Shown piece by piece: positions 14,730 to 23,000 of a stretch of 31,189 bases of DNA (the first letter of the stretch is position 1; every line of letters starts with the position of its first letter). Both the position numbers and the translations under genes were made by a program. This DNA is from a virus. The notes under the pieces are model-generated. The model was not told where the DNA came from. It was given only the letters and a program-made list of their open reading frames with translations, and searched no databases. The stretch covers positions 1 through 31,189 of the IMG/VR virus record IMGVR_UViG_3300027821_000019; one strand, 5' to 3'.

Positions 14730-15046
14730 TGGCCGTCGACCTCGCCGCCGTGAAACGGCATCTCCAGATCCCCGCGACCGATACCGATCCCGACGGCGAC
14801 GCCGATCTCACGCTGAAACTGGCGCAGGCCGAGGCGATCATCCTCGATTACATCAAAGCGACGGCGAACCCCCCGACGGGCGCGGCCGCGACGATCGTCG
14901 ACGCCGCCGTGTTGCTGCAAGTGGGCGAACTTTGGCGGTTTCGCGGGGATGATCCGAACAGCGACGCGGGCCCGTCGACGCCCGGCGACCTCACGCCCAC
15001 GATCACGAATTTGCTTCGCCGGTTGCGGGATCCGGCCCTCGCATGA
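14729..15046 (+). CDS. Head-tail connector, gp6-like
   Basis: A 105-residue, mostly helical protein. MAVDLAAVKRHLQIP followed by an acidic loop, LTLKLAQAEAIILDYIK and AAVLLQVGELWRFRGDD, fits the gp6-like head-tail adaptor family (ring that extends the portal). Its position right after the portal module and before another adaptor supports this. Start overlaps the previous stop. Confidence 0.8.
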   Translation: MAVDLAAVKRHLQIPATDTDPDGDADLTLKLAQAEAIILDYIKATANPPTGAAATIVDAAVLLQVGELWRFRGDDPNSDAGPSTPGDLTPTITNLLRRLRDPALA

Positions 15047-15411
15047 TCGCGCCCGGGCCGAGTCTCGCGCGCCGCACGCCTGCGGGGCAACGCGTGCACC
15101 TGATCACGGTGCAGGGGCCCGGCGCGCCCGTGCCCGACGGCGACGGCGGGTATACGCAAACGTGGGCCGATCTCGACCCGCCGCAACTCAAGGCGTCGAT
15201 CACCAACGCGACCGCGCGCGATCTCGAATTGCTCGCGGCGGGGACCGTGATTTCGCAGGCGGCGTATGTGCTCACGATGCCCTATCACCCGCAGATCACG
15301 ACGGCGGCGCGCGTGTTGTTTCGCGGGCGCGTGTTGGCCCTCACGAGCGTCGCCAATCGCGAGGAGCGCAACGTACAACTCGTCTGCCTCGCGACTGAGG
15401 TACTCCCCTAA
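15043..15411 (+). CDS. Head-tail joining protein (stopper-like)
   Basis: A 122-residue beta-rich protein. RTPAGQRVHLITVQGP, the GGYTQTWADL turn, and late YHPQITTAARVLFRGRVLAL ... LVCLATEV are typical of the SPP1 gp16 / HK97 gp7 joining family. It overlaps the gp6-like gene by four bases. Together these proteins close the filled head and form the tail docking surface. Confidence 0.75.
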   Translation: MIAPGPSLARRTPAGQRVHLITVQGPGAPVPDGDGGYTQTWADLDPPQLKASITNATARDLELLAAGTVISQAAYVLTMPYHPQITTAARVLFRGRVLALTSVANREERNVQLVCLATEVLP

Positions 15412-15830
15412 TGGCGACGCTCGTATGGGACGGCCTCGACGAGCTCAAGGCGCAATTGCGCGCGTTGCCCGCCGAGCTCACGGGCGAGGCCGCGCACGTG
15501 ATCCAAGCGACCGCGAACCGGGCCGAGGCCGACATGTCGGCCGCCTATGCCGCGCACCGACGATCGGGCGAACTCGCCGACGCCCTCAAACAAGTCGAGC
15601 GCGACAACCGGACCGAATTCGGGTACGCGATCACGATGATCAACACGTCGCCGGTCGCGTGGATCTTCGAGAACGGGACACAAGCGCGGCATCGCGGATT
15701 GCGATCAACGGGCGCGATGCCTGCGGGCCATGTGTTTTTGCCCGCGATGATCCACAACCGTGCATGGATGTACGGGCAATTGAAAGGCGTCCTCACGCGG
15801 GCGGGGTTGGGGGTTACGGGTGACGTCTGA
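15411..15830 (+). CDS. HK97 gp10-like tail completion protein
   Basis: A 139-residue protein. WDGLDELKAQLRALPAEL at the N-terminus, RSGELADALK in the middle, and WIFENGTQARH ... PAGHVFLPAM near the end match the gp10-like family (E-x-G-T-x-x-R ... P-A-x-F). Placed between the joining protein and the tail terminator as expected. Starts with ATG overlapping the previous TAA. Confidence 0.82.
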   Translation: MATLVWDGLDELKAQLRALPAELTGEAAHVIQATANRAEADMSAAYAAHRRSGELADALKQVERDNRTEFGYAITMINTSPVAWIFENGTQARHRGLRSTGAMPAGHVFLPAMIHNRAWMYGQLKGVLTRAGLGVTGDV

Positions 15831-16245
15831 TAGTTCGGATCTGGACGCCGCCGTGATCGGGTTGCTGCAGGCCGACGCGACGTTGACGGGGTTGCTCGCC
15901 GACGGCCTGTACATCGACGTCGCGCCGCCCAACGCGAAACAATTCGCGATCGTGTCGCTCGTCGACGAGCTCGACGACGACGTGTTCGAGGGGCGCGTCG
16001 TCGAGGACGTGTTGTATCTGATCAAGGCCGTCGAGCTCTCGACGGTCCCCACGAAAAACATCAAACCGGCCGCCGCGCGGATCGATGCGTTGTTGCATCG
16101 CGCGTTGTTTCTCGCGCCCGGGTACCGCGAGGCGACCGCGCAACGCGAGCGGCGGTTACGGTGGACCGAGGTCGACGAGATCGACAAGTCGATTCGATGG
16201 GCCCATCGCGGCGGGCACTATCGCGTGATGGCGACACTTACATAG
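15820..16245 (+). CDS. Tail terminator-like protein (gpU/DUF3168 type)
   Basis: A 141-residue protein starting with GTG, overlapping the previous gene by 11 bases. DAAVIGLLQADATLTGLLADG, then PNAKQFAIVSLVDELDDDVF and a late HRGGHYRVMATL, agree with the DUF3168/gpU family that caps the tail tube. The last gene of the head-tail interface. Confidence 0.75.
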   Translation: MTSDSSDLDAAVIGLLQADATLTGLLADGLYIDVAPPNAKQFAIVSLVDELDDDVFEGRVVEDVLYLIKAVELSTVPTKNIKPAAARIDALLHRALFLAPGYREATAQRERRLRWTEVDEIDKSIRWAHRGGHYRVMATLT

Positions 16246-16254
16246 GGGGAACCG

Positions 16255-16662
16255 ATGGCAATCAAGACAGGCCGGTACGGGGAAGTCCGATTCGATCCGA
16301 CGGGCGTCGGCACGCCTGCGCCGATCCCCGTCGTGATCGCGTTGAACGGGTGGAAGGCGTCATTCAAAACGAATTACGAGGACGTCACCTGTTTCCAAGA
16401 TACGAATTTAGTGTTCGTCCCGGGCCTCAAGGACGTGTCCGGTACGCTCGGCGGATTTTGGGATTCGACGAGTGTCGTCCTGTTCGAGGCGGCCGACGCG
16501 CCCGATCCCGGCTGGTTGCAACTCACGCCGAACAACACCGAACCGACGTTTTTCTGGTCGGGCAAGGCGTACCTCGACGCCGATATCGATTGCACCGTCA
16601 AAGGCGCGCCGAAAGTCACGTCGACATTCAAGGCGGCGGCGTCGTGGACGATGGCCCCCTGA
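16255..16662 (+). CDS. Putative major tail tube protein
   Basis: A 135-residue beta-rich protein. MAIKTGRYGEVRFDP, LNGWKASFKTNYEDVTCFQD and the DVSGTLGGFWD turn are like the tail tube monomer of small siphoviruses; the end KVTSTFKAAASWTMAP is a typical closing strand. A strong GGGGGA sits just before the ATG, as expected for a highly expressed protein. Position between terminator and chaperone supports the call. Confidence 0.75.
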   Translation: MAIKTGRYGEVRFDPTGVGTPAPIPVVIALNGWKASFKTNYEDVTCFQDTNLVFVPGLKDVSGTLGGFWDSTSVVLFEAADAPDPGWLQLTPNNTEPTFFWSGKAYLDADIDCTVKGAPKVTSTFKAAASWTMAP

Positions 16663-16678
16663 TTGAGGGGATCGCGCG

Positions 16679-16981
16679 ATGCTCAACAATCTGCGGTTGC
16701 GCGGGACGACGGGCGCGATCACGTACGGGTACCACGACGCCGCGATCCTGCGCGACTGGACGATCGTCCGCAAATGCGCGCCCGACGGGACACAACGCGG
16801 CCCGTGGCAATTGCGGGCGACGTTCGCGCGCGTCGATAAATTTATTCTCCGTCAACGCCCGTTGTTGTTCTCGGGCAAACGCGAGGGGTTGCGCGGCCTC
16901 TGGTGCTGGCCGCTCGATACGCCCTCGATCCAGATTGGCGACTCGACATTGATTGCGACGCTCGGCCCGCCCGAGCAATGA
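16679..16981 (+). CDS. Hypothetical tail-module protein, 100 aa
   Basis: GAGGGGATC precedes the ATG. The protein is rich in Arg, Leu and Trp, with AITYGYHDAAILRDWTIVRK and a late LRGLWCWPLDTPSIQIGDST. It lies between the tube protein and the chaperone, in the main tail operon. I recognise no family; a small tail component is the most reasonable guess. Confidence 0.55.
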   Translation: MLNNLRLRGTTGAITYGYHDAAILRDWTIVRKCAPDGTQRGPWQLRATFARVDKFILRQRPLLFSGKREGLRGLWCWPLDTPSIQIGDSTLIATLGPPEQ

Positions 16982-16996
16982 AAGGGATCCCCGCGT

Positions 16997-17440
16997 ATGT
17001 CGATCCGCTTTGTCCGACCCGAAACCGTCGTCTTACCCCTCTCGGGCGGCGACTCGATCCTCGTGCGGCGACGCCTCACGGCGGGCGAGCAACGCCGCCA
17101 ATTCGCGCGCGCGTACGAAGCGAACGCCGACGGCAAATTGCGCGTGAACCTGATCGAGACGGGCCTTGCGTTGATCACGGCGTACCTGATCGACTGGACG
17201 CAACACGACGATCCGAACGCGACGATACGCGGCCTCTCGCTCGACGAGCTCACCGACGTCCTCAACAACCTCGACCCCGCGAGTTTCACCGAGATCAAAG
17301 AGGCGATCGAGCAACACGAGCTCGCGATGGTCGCCGAACGTGAGGCCGAAAAAAACGCCCGGGCTGGCGAGACGATTGCGCCCGCGATCTCGCCATTGCC
17401 GTACGTTGCGGATGGCGCGTTGATTGGGTCCGCGACCTAG
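16997..17440 (+). CDS. Tail assembly chaperone, unshifted form (gpG-like)
   Basis: A 147-residue protein between tube and tape measure. VRPETVVLPLSGGDSILVRR, RRLTAGEQRRQFARAY and the helical LDELTDVLNNLDPASFTEIK suit the tail chaperone that coats the tape measure during tail assembly. A canonical slippery heptamer lies at codons 118-120, and the -1 product is described separately. The C-terminal 27 residues after the slip site (AISPLPYVADGALIGSAT) are probably short filler. Confidence 0.8.
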   Translation: MSIRFVRPETVVLPLSGGDSILVRRRLTAGEQRRQFARAYEANADGKLRVNLIETGLALITAYLIDWTQHDDPNATIRGLSLDELTDVLNNLDPASFTEIKEAIEQHELAMVAEREAEKNARAGETIAPAISPLPYVADGALIGSAT

Positions 17441-17514
17441 ACCCCGACGAGTACGAGATCCTCGTCGAGATGCTCACGGCGAAAACCGATCCCGAGTTTG
17501 ATTTCGACTGGTAA
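16997..17514 (+). CDS. Frameshifted tail chaperone (gpGT-like)
   Basis: If ribosomes slip by -1 at A-AAA-AAC (17350-17356), the first 120 residues are joined to 52 more in the -1 frame, beginning RPGWRDDCARDLAIAV and ending DPEFDFDW, with TAA at 17512-17514, three bases before the tape measure ATG. The extension has the typical W-x-V-x-x-V-R-D ... D-P-D-E-Y-E-I-L-V look of the T domain that links the chaperone to the tail tube. A fixed G to GT ratio is needed for tail assembly in lambda and many other phages. Confidence 0.85.
17350..17356 (+). promoter_or_regulatory. Slippery heptamer for -1 frameshift
   Basis: AAAAAAC is in the right phase: zero-frame codons are GAA AAA AAC GCC, so both tRNAs can re-pair one base back. 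This is one of the strongest -1 slippery sequences known. Immediately downstream GC-rich sequence (CGCCCGGGCTGGCG) may fold and stimulate the shift. Confidence 0.88.
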
Positions 17515-17517
17515 CCC

Positions 17518-20067
17518 ATGCCGATCACGGGGACATTCGGGGCCGACTTCTCGGCGTTTCAAACCGCCGTCGATCAAGCGACGACGAAATTGATCACGTT
17601 CGAGGGCAACGCAACCAACGTCACCAATTCCCTGTCGCGCATGGAGAAGTCCTTTTCCGGCGTGAAGATCATTCAGGATGCAACCCTCATGGCCGACGCG
17701 ATCGAGCGCGTCGGCGGCGTCTCGAAACTCACGGCAGACGAGCTCGAACGGGCGGGCAATCAGGCGCAGGCGGCGGCCGACAAAATGCGCGCGATGGGTA
17801 TGGACGTGCCCGAGGGGATCCAGCGGATCGCCGACGCCGCGAAAAGTACCTCGGGCGCATGGTCCGAATTCGTCCAAGGGTTCGACGTCAAAGAGGCGAT
17901 CGAACACCCCATGGCGGCGGCAACCGACGCCGTCAAAGCGTTGGCGACCGAGATGGGCCCGGCGACCGTCGCCGCGTTGGGGTTCGCGACCGGCGTCGCG
18001 GCCGTCGCCGTCGGGCTGTTCGAGCTCACCGAGCACGCCGCGAAAGTCGGCGGCGAACTCAACGATCTGAGCGAACGAACCGGCGTCGGCGTCGTGCAAC
18101 TCTCGAAGTACGCCAACGCCGCCGCCGTCGCGGGCGCGGATCTCGGGACCGTCGGCGACGCGATGTTTAAATTGCAAAAAGGGATCGGGGAGGATTCGCC
18201 CAAGGTCGCCGAGGGGCTCGACAAGATCGGCCTCTCCATGCAAGACATCAAAGACATTGGGATCGATCAACAACTCGACTTGATCGCGACGGCCCTTGCC
18301 GCGACCGAAGATCCCGCCGCGCGCGCCGCCGCCATGACGGAAATTTTCCGCGACAAAACCGGCGCGTTGTTGCCCGTGTTGTTGAAACTCCATGAGGCCA
18401 TGGCGATCACCAACGACATCTCCCCATGGACGCCGCAACAGGCCGCCGACGCCGAAAAGTTTGAAATGCAAATGGCGTCGATGAAAGTCCACGCCGAGGC
18501 GTTCGCCGTGTCGCTCGGGCGCGATCTGATCCCCGCCGTGTCGGGGCTCGTCGAGGTCGGGAAGCCCGCCGTGTCGTGGCTCGCCGAATTCGTCGCCGAG
18601 TCGAGCTCGATCCCCGGGATCCTCCGAATCGGGGCCGACGCCGTCGGGTACCTGACGGCGGCGTACGAGACGTTGACAGGGAAAACCGAACTCCCGATCA
18701 AGATTCTCGTCGACACCGAGGACGCGAAAAAGAAACTCGACGAGATCCGCGACAAGGCGTACGCCGCCGCCAACGCCCCCGCTGAATTCGAGAAAAATTG
18801 GGTGAAGGCGTTCACGAACGCGGCGGCCCCGATCCCCACCCTCGAAACGGCCCTCAAAAACCTGACCGCCATGCAGGAGGATTCCCGTAACGTCACGATG
18901 GAGCAAGCGAAGGAAGCTCAGAAACTCGCCGACGCGTTCGGCGAGCTCGCGAGCGCGGGGGCCGGGTGGAAAGGCACGCTCGACACGATCGACGGATCCG
19001 TCGTCGAGGCGATCGCCGGGTACCGCGAATCTGGCGTGTCGCTGCAGGCGTTGAAAGTGATTTACTCCGACTTGACCGACACGCAATTCGCCTCGATCGA
19101 GAAACTGATCACGGCCCGCCACGACGAAGTCAAGCAACTCGAACACGACGAGGCCGAAAAACAAAAGCTTGAAGCCAAAACGATCGAGATGACGACGAAG
19201 CTATGGGACGAGTACTACGCCGTGCAAGCGTCGCGCGCGGGCACGGCAACCGACGCCCGCAAGGCCGCCCTCGACCGGCAGTACAACGACGCGGCCGCGA
19301 CGGCCGTCCGCATGGGGATCGCCGACAAGGATTATTGGGACGCCCTTGAGGCCCGGTGGAAACAAGGGACGGAGTCGCTCGGCGTCGATTGGGCGGCGTT
19401 GCAAAAGGCGGCGACGACGGAGTCGAAGGCGGGCCTGCAGCAAATCGCCGACGGCGCGAAAGCGACGTACGCCGAGGCCCTCAAACACGTCGGGGAATGG
19501 TCCGACGCCTCGATCGAAAAATTCCGCACGACGGCCGAGGAAGCGCAAAAGGCCGCCGACATGTTCGGGACGGGTTGGGCCGACAACGCCGACAAAGCGA
19601 AACGGAAAGTCGACGAGATGACATCGTCGGTAATCGGATCGATCCACGCGATCGCGGCGGCGTCGGCGTCGGCGACGATTCCCGCAGGGGCGAGCAACCC
19701 GTACCCGGATACGGCCGAGGGCCGTCTGAAAATGCTCGCCGATCAACAGGCCCGCAACCCCACGCAATTTATCAACGCCTCGGGGATGTTCGGCGGCCTG
19801 CCTGCGTTCGGCGGCGGCGGATCGGGCGACTTCGGATCGGGCACGCCGGTGATGTTGCACGGCAAAGAGGCCGTGGTACCGCTCGACAACAGCAACGCGA
19901 GCAACATTCTGTACGGCGGGGCGGCGGGGATCGCCGGGTCGACGATCAACCTCACCGTCAACGTCACGCAACCGCTCGGGACGCCCGATCAAGTCGCGCG
20001 CGCCGTCGGCGATGCGCAAGTGTCGGTGCTCAAGGGGCAAGGCTTGCGCCTGCCGTACGGCACATGA
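17518..20067 (+). CDS. Tail tape measure protein
   Basis: An 849-residue protein, the second largest here, with long helices rich in Ala, Glu, Lys and Asp, one predicted hydrophobic segment at about residues 147-169 (GPATVAALGFATGVAAVAVG), and no enzymatic motif such as a lysozyme or peptidase domain that I can see. The C-terminal 100 residues are Gly/Ser rich with strands (STINLTVNVTQPLG). Tape measures set tail length at about 0.15 nm per residue, which would give a tail near 125 nm. It follows the chaperone pair directly and ends four bases into the hub gene. Confidence 0.92.
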   Translation: MPITGTFGADFSAFQTAVDQATTKLITFEGNATNVTNSLSRMEKSFSGVKIIQDATLMADAIERVGGVSKLTADELERAGNQAQAAADKMRAMGMDVPEGIQRIADAAKSTSGAWSEFVQGFDVKEAIEHPMAAATDAVKALATEMGPATVAALGFATGVAAVAVGLFELTEHAAKVGGELNDLSERTGVGVVQLSKYANAAAVAGADLGTVGDAMFKLQKGIGEDSPKVAEGLDKIGLSMQDIKDIGIDQQLDLIATALAATEDPAARAAAMTEIFRDKTGALLPVLLKLHEAMAITNDISPWTPQQAADAEKFEMQMASMKVHAEAFAVSLGRDLIPAVSGLVEVGKPAVSWLAEFVAESSSIPGILRIGADAVGYLTAAYETLTGKTELPIKILVDTEDAKKKLDEIRDKAYAAANAPAEFEKNWVKAFTNAAAPIPTLETALKNLTAMQEDSRNVTMEQAKEAQKLADAFGELASAGAGWKGTLDTIDGSVVEAIAGYRESGVSLQALKVIYSDLTDTQFASIEKLITARHDEVKQLEHDEAEKQKLEAKTIEMTTKLWDEYYAVQASRAGTATDARKAALDRQYNDAAATAVRMGIADKDYWDALEARWKQGTESLGVDWAALQKAATTESKAGLQQIADGAKATYAEALKHVGEWSDASIEKFRTTAEEAQKAADMFGTGWADNADKAKRKVDEMTSSVIGSIHAIAAASASATIPAGASNPYPDTAEGRLKMLADQQARNPTQFINASGMFGGLPAFGGGGSGDFGSGTPVMLHGKEAVVPLDNSNASNILYGGAAGIAGSTINLTVNVTQPLGTPDQVARAVGDAQVSVLKGQGLRLPYGT

Positions 20068-23000
20068 AACTGACGATGGCCCGCTCGGGGATCGCGCGCT
20101 CGGGCGCGACGCGCTCGGGCTGGCCCGTGCTCCTCGGCGTCAAGGTCAAGCTACACGCGATCTCGGGGATTGCCCGATCCAACGCGACGCGCTCGAACTA
20201 CACGAGCACGCAACCGTTTATTTCGATCGGCGGCGTGCCGATCGGCACGGGCCCGGGCGTCGGCGTGTTGATCAAGTCGCTCACGATTCAAGACGCCGTG
20301 AGCAGTACCCCGACAACCGGCACCATGACGGCGTACGGGTGGGTTCCCGTCGAGGGGACCGACGTCGTCGTCACGTTGGGATCGAAAAACAATCTCCGCC
20401 GCGAATTCGGCGGGACGATCATGAAAACCCGACACCGCTATGTCGGCGGGCTCCCGGTCGCGCGCAACATGCTGTATGACTGCGCGTTGATTGATTACGA
20501 GTGGGGCCTGCAACGGCGCAAGGTGTCGGGCAACTACACGGCGACGACGGTCGCCGCGATTGCGGCGTCCCTGATGACGGCCGCGCCGAGCGGGTACACG
20601 CTGTACGTCGCGCCCGATATCGCCGCCGCGCGGATCGACGAGATCACGTTTACCGAGCAAACCCTCGACAACGCGATCGGGCAACTCGTGACCCGCGTCG
20701 GCGGGGATTGGCAATGCGACTATTTGAAAGTCGTCCGGTTGTTTTTCACCGACACGGCGACCGCGCCGCCCGCGATCGTGAATGCCGTCCATCACTCCAT
20801 GGCGGGGATCACGTGGGATCGCGACCTCTCGCAAGTCGTGACGCGCGTGTATGTCGACGCGGGCGGATCGAACGCGCTCGAAGCGATTCAGCCGGGCGAG
20901 ATCTTGATCCCCGTCGAAACCGCCGCGTGGTACCCGACGACGGGCGGGACCGTCCTCGCGGGCCCGCAACGCGTGAAATATACCGGCGTCGATCCGGGCG
21001 GCGGCGGATCGCTCGTCGGGCCGGGCGCGGCCCCGACCGGCGCGCCGAATGTGATCCTCAACCCCGGCGCGGGCGTCGACGTCGGGCCCCACGATTACGC
21101 CGTGACGTTCAAAACCGCGCAAGGCGAATCGACACCCGGCCCCCGGCTCTCGGTCCTCGTCGGGGCGATTCTCCCGCCCCCGACGGGCCCCGCCTTCGAT
21201 AAGGCCGTCGCGGGCACCGGCCCCGATCCCGGCGCGCACGAGTACGCCGTGTCGTACACCATCGTCGGCGGCGGGGGCGAGACGATCCCCGGGCCGCGCG
21301 TCGCGATGAGTACCGGCGTCGCCGATCCGCCGACGAAAGGCCCGACGCCCGACAAGGTGACGCCCGGCCCGGGCCCCGACCCCGGCCCGCACGATTACGC
21401 GATCACGTTCGGCGGCGGCGGGGGCGAAACGACGATCGGCCCCATTGGCGGTCAAATTGTTGTCTCGGGCACGCTCGATCCGCCGACGGCCTCGGCGACA
21501 CCCGACGCGACGACGCTCCCGGGGACGGGCCCCGATCCCGGCGATCACGTCTACGCCGTGTCGTTCGTCGCGATGGGGCCGAGCGGCACCGTGATCGGGA
21601 CGACGCCGGTCGGGCCCGGAAGCGCGATCGTCACGACGGGATATTTTCCGACGCCGTCGACGGCGTTACAGGCCCGGCCCCCCTTGCCCCCGCCGACGTA
21701 TACCGATCTCCCGCTCGGCGTGTACGACTATGCGCTCACGTTCGTGATCGGCCCGAGGTCGAGCCCGATCGGCGAAACCACGATCGGCCCGATCACCGCG
21801 ATCGACAATCGCGGCAACCCCGTACAAGTGCCGATCGCGCCGCCCTCGACGGCCCCGACGCTGACCGAGCAACCGGGATCGGATGGGTGGTACCCCGGGC
21901 AAGTCGTGACCGTGGCGGTCACGTTCGTCGGCGCGGCGGGCGAAACGACGGCGGGGCCGAAAGGCAACGTGACGCCGACACGCCCGCAGGGCACGAGTCA
22001 GATCAGCGTGACCAATATTCCGATCGGCCCGCCCGGCACGACGGGGCGCATGTACTACCAAGGGTCGGGGAACACGGGCAACGTGTACGGCCCGTACTAC
22101 GTGCCCGGCAACGTCTCGACGGGCCCCGCGATCATTCCGAACGCGAATATCAGCAATTTGTATAGTTCAACCGGGCAATACGGCCCGACGACGAACAACG
22201 CGACCGTCCCGCGCGCGTTGACGATTCCGATCGCGAACCTGCAAACGGCGACCGATGCGCGGGTCGGGGCGACGAAACTGTACCGGCGCGTCAACGGATC
22301 GGGCGGCGCGTTTCAACTCGTGCAAACCTTCGATCCCTACATCAGCGTGTACGGCCTCGTCACGCCGATCGCCTCGACGCAAATTTTTATCAGCGGGACG
22401 GGCCCTGGTCCGCTGAGCGTCGGGAGTTACAGCTACAAGATCACGTACGTGACGGCCGAGGGCGAGACGGAAGGATCCGCCGTGACGAACGCCGTCACGA
22501 TCACGAACCCCGCCGCGCAGGGGACGATCGATCTGTATTACCTCCCGGTCCCCGATGCGAATTGGGGGGCGATCGGCAAACGGCTGTACCGCACGCACGC
22601 GCTCGCCGCGCCGCCCAATCAAAGTACCGTGTGGCAACTCGTGAAGGCGTTCGATAAAAACAGTCTCGGCGTGACGCAATGGAACGACAACGTCCCCGAT
22701 AGCAGTCTCGGCGCGGCGTGCCCGACGGGCAATACGACGGGCGATCGCCTCGTCACGCCGGGCGCGAGCGCGCCGAACAGCAACACGGCCGCGATTCGTG
22801 GCGTGCATCTCACGAACATTGCCGTGTCGGCGCAGGGGCCGCTCGTGAGTCGCGATCTCTATCGGCAATCGGGCGGGTTCGGGTTCCGATTCGTGACGCG
22901 GTTGCTCGACAACACGACGACGACGTTTGATGATCTCGCGACAAACGCGCAACTCGGGGCCGCCCCGCCGTCGAGCAACACGACGACGGGCGCAGTACAA

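Noticed and set aside
17437-19164. 575-residue antisense ORF within the tape measure gene
   Set aside because: Arg/Gly/His-rich shadow of the sense gene with no motifs.
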